A DNA stretch of 64,000 bases from Erythroxylum novogranatense (lineage: Eukaryota; Streptophyta; Magnoliopsida; Malpighiales; Erythroxylaceae), in assembly GCA_029891385.1 (NCBI GenBank), contig CM057227.1, forward strand, positions 60,203,567-60,267,566. Reading direction: 5' to 3'. Shown one piece after another: positions 48,568 to 60,500 of this stretch (position 1 is its first letter; each line of letters opens with the position of its first letter). The notes below the pieces were generated by a model, which was not told where the DNA came from, did no database searches, and saw nothing but the letters and a program-made list of their open reading frames with translations. A program made the translations under genes and the position numbers.

Positions 48568-49072
48568 GTTAGTTGCTTCTCTTGGTTAACAGGTCTGATT
48601 TCTTGCAAGTTGTTTGATTATCAATTAGTTGTTTGCTTGCAAGCTACAAAAATCATAATTTTTGAAAATTCTCAATTCTCTATGTTGGACAACCATGGCA
48701 ATGGTTGTTTGAGAGTTGCATTCATTTCAATTGACTTCATTGTTATTCCAATAGTGAACAGTCATGATGATTACTAAGACTAAAGTCAACATGTATCTCA
48801 TCACCGCTTAACGTAGCTGGTAAAGGTTACTGCTTACCGTAGCTGGTAATGGTTTTAGGGTACTTATTATCAAAAAGGAAAGAAGAAAAAAAATTAAACC
48901 TTTTGGATGTTGTCCTATGTTTGCTGTTTTTGCTAAATAACTTTTGAAAACTCATGGAACAGATCTTGTTCTAATCTTGCTATTGATAAATTGCCCCCTC
49001 TGATTGTGATGCAATGCATGGGATAGCCATTCACTTTTGAATTGAAGATCAATAAACTGAGAAATATTTGCT

Positions 49073-52027
49073 ATGACTAAATTCTTTTGGAGGCGGTTGA
49101 AAATCCATGCAAAAATGGAGGAGAAAGGGAAGGCGAGAAGTGAGGAGAGATGGAAAGGGGCCATATCCAATCTCACGGAGATGGCATCCAATGTGGACTC
49201 TCTCCAGAAACTGTTATTGAAGAAAGCTGTTTTTGTTGATGAAGAAACCTTCCTTAAAGCGTCCCTTAGTTCTGAGCAAGCTCGTACCATCAAGGTTCAC
49301 AATCTTGCATCCTCTATTTCTTCCTTAATGTTTGCTTAGTCTTGTTCTGAGTGATTATGATTGTTGAGGTGGTTATATGTATATTCATCAGACAAGTTTG
49401 ATCTGTATGCTTGCTTTAATGAACAAAATATTTGGCAATTTAAGGGTGATTTATTTTTTATTTTTTTCTCCTTCTCTTGACTATATCTTTAGCTGTTAAA
49501 CATGGTTTTTTTTTATTAGATGGGTTATAAAATTGTTTTTGAGTTCAATGGTTGGAAACTTTTCCTTGTCCTCTATAATCTTAGTTATTACTGATGCTTT
49601 GGTTTAGACGCCCACTTATCAAGCAACGCTGAAGCACATTTATTGTTTATGGAAATTTTGGCTGACTCTTTGTTTAATTGTAACCACAATTAAATTATGG
49701 TGCAGAATTGTTACAAGTGTTATATTTATGATTTTCAAATACTTGATGGTTGATGGAATAACATGTCATGAAAATTAAAAATACCATTACTTATTGTCAC
49801 CATGAGATAAAACCGTGATGATTGATTCAATAGAATAATCTTGATTTCATCAACTAGATATCATTCATGTATGTACATGCTTGTTTTTATTGTTGGTTTT
49901 TTGGGTGAATTACGAAATATTTGTGTGAGTGCATTGAGAAGTGATAATTTTTTATTTAAACATCGCTCATGAAAACATATGTTCCATGGTATTGAATGGA
50001 AGATTTAAGTTATAAGTAACACAAACATGTGCTAATTTCTAAGAGCTTGTAGTATATGATTGTTTTGTTTTTGATGTTTTTCTAGTTCCTGGCGTTAATT
50101 GAACCATGTTTCTCACCGTAAATCATGCTTAATGGCCTTCTGCTAAAAGTAATACTTTACTTACTCAATTTAGGGTTTTCAATTACATAGTGAACTTTTT
50201 TCTCACCAGATGTTGGTAGAACTTCCTTGACTTGCTAAAAGTAGGAATTATATGCCAACATATCTTGTTTAATTCATTTTTCAACTTAAATTAAAAAATA
50301 ATTGGGTAATAGGTTGGAAATAAGATAGAATCCCACTGTACATATGACTTTTCACAAAATTCTTTATGTATTAAGGAGATTGAGTATAGAATTCTTTTTA
50401 CTTACTTGATTATCCATTTCCCTCCTTTTCGTTTTAGGATTTGTAGGGCTTGTATTTTACTCCTTATTTGACTGTTGCTAAACAGTTTTTAGATATTAAA
50501 CAAACCTCTCTTAAAGGTAATTTTAATGTGTTTGATTTTTCCTCTTTTGCAATTAGTCTCTCACACCACCTATCGCTTTAGCTAAATGTCCACCCTTTTC
50601 AGGTGTGATTTCTATGTTATGTATGGTCATACCTAAGGCATATTAGTTGAAGTATTTTTTTATTTTTTAATCAATCAAAACTGCTTCCCAAATTATACAA
50701 CTTCTTCCAAAGCATGCGTGCTTTTTGGGTATAGATGATGATATCTATATAGATTAGATCCGTATAATGAAGCAAAGTACTACATGAGTGGATATATAAT
50801 CCAAATTTGCCAAATCACTCATGTTATGCTCTACTACATATAGGTTTTCCCATTCTTCATCTAGTATTTAGACCAAATAACCCTGTGAAATTATGTCGCT
50901 ATTTTCACATATTATGAGTAACATAGAAGATATCTCCATTTTACTTTTTCTGAGAGAATCTTCAAATTTCTCATTGCTTAACTTTCAGTTTGCCTTTGAC
51001 CATCAGTTGAAATGTGAATAATCCATCCTCCTTCTTCGAAACAAGGCTCAAATGGTTGTTAATCTTTTGTCCATTTTAAAGATATTGTTTGGAGCTAATT
51101 TCTTGTATGGCAAGTTGGTGTTGTTGGCCCAAAATGTTGGTCTTCTAAGATTATAGATGGACTTTAGCTAAATGAAATAAACCACGAAACTTACTCATAG
51201 TCTATGGTCTATATTGCTTTGAATGCTTGGATTGGAATGTTTAGACAAATTGAGGGGTACAAAGAAGTTGAACAGTCCTATCCTGCAGGAGTTGAATTTT
51301 GCTAATCCTATATATTAATGTTCTTCTTATACTTTTTATATTAAAGTCATCACTAAATGCCAAGTTGATGATACTGATTCTAGTCCTTCCTATCTTATGG
51401 CACCGAACTGGTAGCAATGATCAAGGCAGTATAGAGGGTCATAAATAATGAATAGTACATGTTGTTTGTAGGTCCTTGAGCAAAGGGTAGAGACATTGGA
51501 AAAAGAACTTGATGCTGCTATCTCAGCGGCTGCCCGGGCTCGAGCAGAAAAGAGACAGGCTGAAGCGGCACAAAAAGCTACTGAGTTACATGCTCATGAG
51601 ATTACAAGAGAACTTGAGAACACAACAAGTATATGAACCAAGTCTTACTTAATATCTCTCAAACCAAAAATGTTGTGGAAGTTGAAAATATGACATCTAG
51701 ATTTTAATGAGTCTAGATTTTATTATCTATTCTCTCTTCAGATATTGGGTATGATTGGAATGATTCCGTGCTATCATTTTGTGAAGAATAAATTACGAGG
51801 GTATAAAGTAAGGATTAGCTTTATCCATTAAATGTAAGAAGATTATTATTAAGTATTGTTTCAACTGAAAAATACTGAGTTGTGTTTTTGCAGAAGTATT
51901 TGAACTGCACATGGAAGAGTTGCGTGCAAAGCAAGAAGAAATCTCGAAGCATGATAATGACATCAAACTTTTGGAGGCTATAATCCAGACACTTGGAGGA
52001 AAAGAGTCTCGCTCTACAAATGATTGA
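49073..52027 (+). CDS. Small coiled-coil protein of unknown function (3 coding exons)
   Basis: Coding exons 49073-49294, 51472-51628 and 51894-52027 (222 + 157 + 134 = 513 nt) give 170 residues and a TGA stop. Introns of 2,177 and 265 nt both obey GT..AG (acceptors tttgtag and tttttgcag), with phases 0 and 1. The start MTKFFWRRLK is the first ATG of the open frame; the next Met is residue 15. The protein is almost wholly helical and charged: RSEERWKGAISNLTEMASNV, then heptad-rich VLEQRVETLEKELDAAISAA, an Ala/Arg/Glu-rich stretch, and VFELHMEELRAKQEEISKHD ending in LLEAIIQTLGG. No signal peptide or membrane span, so probably cytosolic or nuclear. I do not recognise a named family. This is the only intact, non-transposon gene in the window, and it has no internal stops. 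Confidence 0.85.
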
Positions 52028-52240
52028 CATACCAACAGCCATTGTTTCCCCACTCGTGTGTTTTTCTTTAAACATACTCGGATAAGGTGGTAGAAAGATT
52101 GTTTGGAGTTGATGGATAAATAAAATGTTACCTCAAACGCGTTTACCTTTGTAAAAATAATATTATATTGATGCCGCAAAACTCGATTTAGCTTCTTGGA
52201 CTTCCAGATTTTTATACACAACTATTAATAGCAGTTTTTA
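52028..52240 (+). other. 3' untranslated region of the host gene
   Basis: AT-rich sequence after the TGA. AATAAA at 52119-52124, about 95 bp past the stop, is a plausible poly(A) signal. The true end is not visible. Confidence 0.45.
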
Positions 52241-52829
52241 GTTTTAAAAAGCTCACAACATGTGAACATGTACATTGACTAATCAATTTTCGGTTAATTA
52301 GCTTTTGGGTTTGCAACGTTGCCTCTTAAATTTCGTTTTCATCAAATCAACCTTTAAATCTTAAAATAAATCACTTTTGAATCTCTTTAACATAGATAGC
52401 TAATCACACACATTAATTATAGATTAAAAGATTAAAATTTCACAGAAAACGAAATATCTCTCATTTTAATATTACTGTATTGTCTTTTATTTTATTTTTA
52501 TCACATTTTTATTATTCTTTATTATAATCAACCATAAAGTTCACTCTTAATCGTCTTAAACTCACTTTTTTAAGAAAATGAAAAGAAACCAATTAGTTAA
52601 TCAAAAGAGTTACCGAGTGCAACTTTGAGCAATCATAATACAGCAAGATAGACCGATAAAATCAATTTGTTACTAGTGCAACACCTAACTGTAATACAAC
52701 CAAATTAACACATTAAAGATAAGGAAATGTAAAAGTCACTAAAGTTTGCTCAATGATATGACTCATCAACTCATCATCTCATATATAAGTAGTTGCTCAG
52801 GGCTCAGTTTACGTTGAAATTCTCTCAAA
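52241..52829. other. AT-rich spacer
   Basis: No gene, repeat or structured element recognised. Confidence 0.4.
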
Positions 52830-54372
52830 TTCCTTTCCTTCCAAATTAAGTACATGGCAATGCCCATTGAGATTCTAAGTCTAATAGATTCCTCCTCGCA
52901 TTTTCACTTTAAACCAACACGCAAGCTTACAATATCAATCCAGTTACTTACCAAGCAAGATATATTATTAATCCTCAAGATAGATCTCCCAGTTGGTATT
53001 GTCTAATTATATTAAGATTACAAATGGTTAATATTTTTGGGTGACTGGTGAAAAAGGAAGATTTTTGGCTCCAAATAAGTTTATACTATGAGAAATTAGG
53101 AGTTCTTAATCTAAAAAGAATCTTACAAGACTTATTAGTGAAACAACTTGATGAATACCCTATCCATATTTATTTCTCAACATCTACAGAGATAGGATGA
53201 AAAGAAGGAGCAATTCAAAGTAACTCATCAATGATATTAGGATTGAGATTGTAGGAATTATCGTGCAAAACCTCCCTAACAGTGGGAACGTGAGGAATCA
53301 AGGTCATCAAATTAGTAAAGAAGGTAATATTGATAGGAGATAAATTCCAATTATTATGTCAAAAGCAAGTAAAAACTCCATTACCTTACCTTGCTATAAT
53401 GTCAAGTCTTATTTGCTCCCTAAGCTGATAGATGTTAAGCATAATCCAAGATGAGTTGTTTTTGGAGGATTTGACTTGAAGTTGCTAGATTTTGGGTAAT
53501 ATGAATGCACCCACTTTACCTAAAGAGAATCCTTATCCTTTAGGATCCTCCATAACTTCCTTTCCATATGGATTTTGTTACTTAACTTGAATGAGGATAT
53601 CCTTAAATTACTTCATCCTTACACAAGCACACAGCCTACTATTTAAACTTTGCTTTTTAGTTTCCAATTGCTTGACCAACCCATAAGAAATTCAACACGT
53701 GACTAATTAATTGAACTCTACTATCATAAGTAAGATTTTTGTTACATAAATTATTGATCTTTTTTCTTAATAGGTAAAAGGAAGTGGTTTTTGTTACAAT
53801 CGTGTCAACCTAATAACCCAAGGAGAAAGCTTTGCAACAAATAAGGATATAAAGAAATATTGTTTACTTTAGAGCATCTCATACCATTCATTAATTGACT
53901 TATAGAGTTGGAATCCACCTTAAATAGAAGTAATAAGTCATAAACAAAAAATAGAAAATGAGTTTTAAGCTCCTTGCATATGAACTGAAATTTAAAGCTT
54001 CTTTCTTACTTGGTTACATGATTAGTCTTTATAAAATTTTCATGCCAATTATAAATAAGTAGGGAATTCACTTTTCTAAGTTCTTTAGCATTATTGAAGA
54101 ATCTAGTAAGCTCACTATTGACTAACATACTATAAGACACTGTGAAAATGCATTAAGTAATCCAATTAATAAACCTTATAGGAAAACTAAAACATGCATA
54201 TAATTGATGAGAAACTCCCAATCAATATAATCAAAGGCCTTGTTCACAACTATTACAAGGGTGCTTCATGTTATAGTTTTTGAAGAATTCCTAAGCTAGT
54301 AACACATTATCACCTATTATTCTTCTTGACATAAAGGTATTTTGAGAATAGCTAATCAATGGTCACATCCCC
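52830..54372 (-). pseudogene. LINE3 relic (C-terminal part plus one RT segment)
   Basis: On the - strand, frame-shifted pieces match the C-terminal region of plant LINE ORF2. Around 53500-53250 the pieces resemble LREQIRLDIIARYGNG.. and IPHVPTVREVL; around 52900 a piece resembles the NARRNLLDLESQWALP tail region. The end 54055-54372 encodes an RT piece with a KAFD..DWEFL-like block (finger/palm). Stops and frameshifts occur every few tens of bases, so it is much older than LINE1 and LINE2. Confidence 0.6.
54055..54372 (-). repeat. Duplicated LINE3 segment, left copy
   Basis: Direct repeat of 55601-55912 (shared runs such as catgcatataattgatgag and aacacattatcacctattat), differing by many substitutions and small indels. 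The two copies bracket dispersed repeat R1 copy 2. Confidence 0.8.
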
Positions 54373-55590
54373 AGTAACAATACCAAAATATTTTATGCGT
54401 GTTGAATGCACACAAAAAAACTCTATATACTAAGATTTATAGCAACGGTCAATAGGGATCGTATTCATATGGAGTGTTTAAGTAGCTTTTTTAATGAAAG
54501 AAATCAATGTTTAGGATAAGGGGTTAGTTGGATGCAAATAAATAAATAAAGTAAAATTGAACTAAGGAAATCAAATCAAATTAAAAAGCATCAAAATATG
54601 AAAATTGATGAATGAGTTTGGAATTCGATGTTTGGTTCAATCTTAGCCTACACACAAATAAATATACTTCATTGTGTTGTTATTCTCACACCTCTCTTAG
54701 AAACTATTAATCGTAGGTTAACAATAAGCTCTGTTAACCTCAGTCTTCCCTTAGGTCATGTTTAATTAAAACAAGCTCTTTAACTAAACCTAACTATCGA
54801 ACAACCTAGAACAAGCTCTCTAGATTTAGTAGGACAATTGCATTACAAACTAAGAAAATAGATTAATCTAGGTGCCAACCACACAAGCTCGAGTCATTTA
54901 ACCTATGTTACATTATCCTTAAATGATTCAATACCATTAATTGCCACAAATGAATTTTATTTCATATTTTGGCATTGGGTTCATATATAAACAATTAAAT
55001 GAGAACGAGAATACTAATTATCCGTACATGAATAACCAAATAAATGAGCAAAAGATAACATAAACAATCCCTAAAGAGAGAAAGAACAACAATACATAAT
55101 GAAGATACGTCAAAATGTGTTCTTTAGCTTTGATTTCACCTCCTAACTAGAAGAAGGAAGATTAACCCTCTATAGATCCCAAAGAATCGAGAGTTCTACC
55201 CCTCCTTTTTGTCTAAAAACGATTCATGTCTCTGTTAGCCGCTCAAATGTCCCTTTATATAAGAAATTAGGTTTACCAAATATTTGCACCATTCAAAATA
55301 GTGCATGGTTGTGCATCTTCTAGGTCATCTTGAAAACTTCACTTTCTGGCATTTTCTTGTCTCATCTTAACCCTAATCAGTCTCCTTCTTGTTCCACAAA
55401 GACAAATGAGTTTGAAAATCAATAGGATGGCTCAAGCAATGTGCTTTTAACTTATTTTAGCTCTTGTGCTTTTAAATTTTACCTAAAATCAAATATGAAC
55501 TAAAATAAATGTCTTAAGCATTTCAAAGCATTAATCACTAAGTGTCATGGGCTAAATGTATAAACAATCATGCACACATCATATGGAGAT
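54373..55590. repeat. Dispersed repeat R1, copy 2
   Basis: Homologous to 88-1402 in the same orientation; see that entry. The match begins near the start of this segment (agtaacaataccaaaat) and ends near 55587. It interrupts the LINE3 relic exactly between two copies of the same ~300 bp LINE segment. Confidence 0.65.
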
Positions 55591-55600
55591 AAAAGATCAC

Positions 55601-56350
55601 TTTCCAGAGATCTTTAGCATTATTGAGGAATCTAGTAAGCTCACTATTGACCAACATACTATAAGACATTGCGAAAAATGCATTGAGAAATTCGATAAAT
55701 GAACCTTAAAGGAAAACCAAAGCATGCATATAATTGATGAGAAACTTCCAATCATTGGTATCAAAGGCCTTGTTCATAACTCCTCCAAGGTGCTTCCTGT
55801 TACATTTTTTAAAGAATTCCTAGGCCTGTAACACATTATCACCTATTATTCTTCCTGAAATAATGCTACTTTGAGAATAACTAGTCAATAGTTGGATCAT
55901 TCCTTTCAGTTTGAAAACAAAGATTTTTGCAGTTATCTTATATATTATATTGGCATAAGATATGGGTTTGGAATAATTCAAAAGGATTAACAATCTTTGA
56001 CATTAAAATGATAAAAGTTTTATTTATTTCTTTAAGCATGCAACTAATATTAAAGAATTTCAACATGACATCATTAACTAAATGCTTCAACTAGTGCCAA
56101 ACTTGTGAATGAAAAGAGCATTTAAATCATTTGGACTCAGAGCCTTATTAAGATGATGAGTGAAGAGCGTTTAAACCCGCTTCTTTTAAAATTTCAAAGC
56201 TTCCTCAAATTTTGCTACTCAAATCTCAAGAATTTTGCCAAAGTTGCTTGATTATTATCAAAAGACCAACTAGTTAGTTGGTTTCTGTCTTGAAATTTGT
56301 AATTTTTTTTCTCTTGCTTCTTATATTGCTTGGGAAGACTAATTTCTCCT
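55601..56350 (-). pseudogene. LINE3 relic (RT N-terminal part)
   Basis: In sense (- strand) the order is NALFIHKFGTS, CLKK.IK, a SYANIIYKITAKI block (plant LINEs: SLCNVIYKIIAKIL), RLKG-like remains, ISGRIIGDNVLQA (VPGRLISDNVLAA) and KAFD..DWKFLINYMHAL. These are the classical LINE RT entry blocks in the correct order, broken by stops and indels. Confidence 0.7.
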
Positions 56351-56640
56351 ATGTTAAAAGGATTTTGGGCATTTTATTATTGTGTTTATGTTCTGAACAT
56401 ATTTTTTCAAGAGTACTATAAGTCATTTTCAACATAGGAAAAACAATCCTCAACAAATATAGATAAACATTCCAAGGTAACACCCACTTTTTGTATACAC
56501 CCAAATTAAAAAATAAAAAAGAGCAAAGGTTAATTAAAATGAAGATAAAATGTTTTAGGTTCTATTAAAAAAATCGTAATGATACATGTAACCAAATTTC
56601 TAGGACATTAAAGAGTTAATGGTTAGAAGCAAGATAAGAT
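56351..56640. other. AT-rich spacer
   Basis: No feature recognised. Confidence 0.35.
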
Positions 56641-56880
56641 AGTTGGTACAAAACTCGTTTATAAGTTTTTTATTTGACATGTGGGTATTTGGATAATGTA
56701 AAGAACTTGAATGAAAGATGTCGCTTCGTAAATTCAATGATTAGTCCTTGAAAAGGGGAAATCTTGATGAAGCACATGAGTTGTTTCAATCAATGAAGAA
56801 TAAGAATGTTATTTTTTATAATGGATAAGAGAGGTGTTTGAACTTTTTTGTGAAATGTTATCTTTTAGGTGAAGAGAATA
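56641..56880 (+). pseudogene. PPR-protein relic
   Basis: One frame reads KRGNLDEAHELFQSMKNKNV at about 56755-56815, which fits a pentatricopeptide repeat (G-LDEA-LF--M--KNV). A decayed preceding repeat (DMWVFG..CKELE..MSLRKFND) and a following REVFELFCEML-like piece are visible. Stops (TAA, TGA, TAG) interrupt it and no intact gene remains. It is probably a fragment of a plant organelle-targeted PPR gene. Confidence 0.5.
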
Positions 56881-57588
56881 ACATGGTCACAATTGAAATT
56901 TCATAATTTTAGGTCCACATTAACTATTTATGTAATTAATATGGGCTCTTACATAACAAAACAATTGTCTATATATTGCAAAAATAACATAAGTTTGAGT
57001 GATCTGAAAAATTATTTTACATTTTTTCAAATTCATTCAAAGTGTTTTCTTTTATCATCATCATCAACATCTACTTGAATCCCATATCAATGTTGAGTCT
57101 AAAGAGGTCTAATAGTACGTAACCTTATCTCTACTTAATAGAGAAGTTATTTTCGATAGACACACATGCAAATATAATATAAAAATATTACAAAAAAAGG
57201 CAAATAAACATAAAAGATATATTAAAATAACTAAATACCTTTTAAAAAACTTACATTAAAGTAATAATATTTTAAAAAAAGGTCAAAAAAAGAGAAAGAG
57301 CTAAACATAAGAAGCTCTTGAACCATCAGTTAAACAAGTAATAAAGTCAGACTGAAGTCAAAGATGAGCTAAAAAAGTGAGGAATTGAGAATAGGAAGAG
57401 AGAATCGGAGACTGAATGCGTACCTTGCATGAAGATCCGAGTGTAGAGAAAACAAATAAAAGAATAAAAATTATTGTAGCAAAATGGAAGAGAAAGCTTT
57501 TGTCAATTTCTACAAAAAATTCATCACATATGCCAAAAAGAAGACAAATAAAGCTTGAAGCTTTAAACCAAAACTAAAACACAAAAGC
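56881..57588. other. AT-rich spacer before element D
   Basis: No supportable gene. The open frame 56869-57078 has no recognisable domain. Confidence 0.4.
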
Positions 57589-60500
57589 TGTTGGAACCCC
57601 TCCCTGGTGAGTCGTGGGTCTGACATCCCGCGAGACATCTGGACGTGCATCCCATGAGGGAGGGATTCCTCACCACGAACTTAAACTCAAAATAGACTTA
57701 ATTTAATGTCATCCGAACAAATCTTGATAAATTCACCCCAATTATCCTCCAATAAAATTCATCTGCTTAGGGCTCATAATTAAATCCGATTCCTAAGCTA
57801 AAATGAAATTCCATGTCTCTAGGTCAAACAGAATCAGAAATCGCCTCAATCGAATCTCTATAGATCACAAAATTGCCCAACAACGGAATTATATACAAAA
57901 CCAGCACATAATTAACTCTCTTTAATATTATCTGTAAATTCTCACTAAAACCCGAATCTCTAATTTTACCAAAATGGGGTATAAATTTTTTTTTAGAAAA
58001 GCAATGCTTCAAAAATCGAGTGAATCGGAGGCCAAACGAAAAGGTTACAAGCAAAAAAGTGAGAGGAGGACATTCAGATATTAGGCGTGAGCACGTCTAA
58101 GAAATTTGAAGACTAGACATGGCTACGCCTAAGGATGAAATCTGGATAGAAATTTGGAGACTAGACGTGGCTACGCCTAAGGATGAAATCTGGATCTGTA
58201 GGAAAATTTCAAAATTTACAAAAATCATAACTTTTGCTCCCATACTCCAAAATTGACAAATTGGGTATCAAGAGAAAGCTCAAAGGAAGCTCTACAACTT
58301 CCTAGAAGGATTTAAAAACTAATTTGGCCCTTAAGGGGATCAAAAATTGCTTCAAAGTTTCAGCCCAAACTCAAATTTTCCTACACAATGCCAAAAGTTT
58401 GAAAATTCATATCTTTTAACATAAAAGTCTAAAAATGACACATTTTACCTCATTGGAAAGATAAGGAAATGATCTACAAACTTCATGAAGGGTGAAAAAA
58501 TTAATTCAGTCATTTAAAGTAGTAAAAACACTCCTAAAGCTACTGCCTATATATTCACCAATGGAACAATAACCCTTACCAAATGAACAGTAACTGTGAT
58601 CTTCCCAACCTCATAACTTTTTATTCCTAACTCCAATAATTGCAAATTATACCTCATTGGAAAGGGGAAAAGATAATCTACATTTTCTATGAAGAAAGTA
58701 AAAATCAAATCAGTCTCTAAGAGGGTGAAAAACTCTCCTAAAGATACTGCACAAAACTAACCTTTATCAACAATAGCTGAAACATTTCAACCCTTATAAC
58801 TTCTTCATTTTAAGTCTGAATGTGACAAATTATATATCATTGGAAAGCTCTAATCATGTAATACAATCTTCAAGAAGACATCTCACTTAAATTCAAGCTC
58901 TAAAATGTTCTCAAACCTAAACCAAGTTTCTGCCCAAATTTGCCAAATGAACAGTAACTGAACTAGGTCTAACCCCCATAAGTTTTTATTCCTACTCCAA
59001 ATAAGGCACATTATACACCATTAGAAAGCTCTAAACATATGCTACAATCTTAAAGAAGACCTCCTAAACTAATTCAAGCTCTAAGAAGGTCTAAAACCTA
59101 AGCGAAGTTTCTGCCAATTTTAGGAAAAATTGGACAGCACCTCCCCTATAATGTATCTAGCCAAAATCTTCAATCCAATTCATTTACCTACATAAAAACT
59201 CAATCTACACATTCTTCCTCAACACAATCTAATCCAATTATCCCAAACTCCAATGGCAGTAACACACTCTTAGGCATCTATCTATTTCAAAACCTAAAGA
59301 AATACAATCTCATGCTTGCTTTTATCAATTTCAACCATACATCCATACATTCTTAGAAAACATATACAAGATACATTTTAAACTTCAAAACCCTTATATT
59401 TACATGGAAACAAGTTGATACAAAGTTTTAGAGGGCATTTAGCTCGATTACATCTAAAATAACAGAAGTCAAAGTACAAAGGATACCAAATGTCCAAAAT
59501 GCTAGCTAAAGCTTTATTTTCTCAAAACATGACTTCAAAAGCAAAATGCATCGGAGTAGTGTCTCAATCCCGATGCGGTGACTCGGTTTCTCGCTCAATA
59601 CCTGTGGAGGGGAAATGAGGGGGGGTGAACTCGACAGCTCCGTGAGTAATAACTTAATAAACGAGAAAATAAACAAAAACCATTATACAATCATTTATTT
59701 TCAATCAAGATCACATTGATAAAAGCATTTTCAATTTTCTCAAATCTCTTCATAGAATTTATCACATCAAATAGATTTACAAATTTAACACTTCACAAAG
59801 CAACCTAACATTTCACAAAATCACAAATAAAGTGGTTCGGGTGGATCCGAAACGGAACGTACTACATTCCATGAAGCGTCATGTATAATAGTGACTTATA
59901 GGAGTCCGTGAGGAACTCAATGCCACTATGCGGTAGGAGAAGCCTATGGGTGAGCAGTGCACTGATTCTTATGGGACCACCACAAATCCAAAGAAAACAT
60001 ACATTTCACATAATTCACATAATTTAAAACTCATTAGCCTCAATTGGCCTTTACAAAATTCATTTTCACTTAATTTGCCAAAATGGCAATCTTTTTTCCG
60101 AAATCACAAGTTCTTATCTTTTTCACTTAACAAATCATTAAACAAATCATTCCAACATAAAATTCATAATCAAATAACATCACATACAAGTTCAAAACAT
60201 CACAAGAGTAATTCCTACAAAAATTCTAAGTCATTGGAAACCTTAATTAGCATTTATTATAAAAAAACGGTAATATGCCTATTAACTCAATTATAAGGAA
60301 TCACCCACCTTAAATCCTTTGGCTTGGAGGTTGGTCAATTGGCTCTTCTTCTAACTCCAAATGCCTCACTTCACCTTCATTAAGCATAAATAACCCATAA
60401 GCATAAGAGATAGCAAAATTGGAATTTCTAAGGAAAGGAAAACATGAATTAAAACCTACCTAACCTTACCCATGCCTTTTCTAAACTATTTAAACCAAAA

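Noticed and set aside
48355..48777. 140-residue frame as the host gene's first exon
   Set aside because: It crosses a likely splice donor at 48568, has no link in frame to the coding exons, and reads as random composition. Kept only as a possible untranslated exon.
48800..48855. Short imperfect repeat (gtagctggtaa) in the leader intron as a regulatory element
   Set aside because: Two imperfect copies only; likely chance or a small local duplication.
51793..52221. 142-residue frame on the - strand
   Set aside because: Antisense of exon 3 and the 3' UTR of the host gene.
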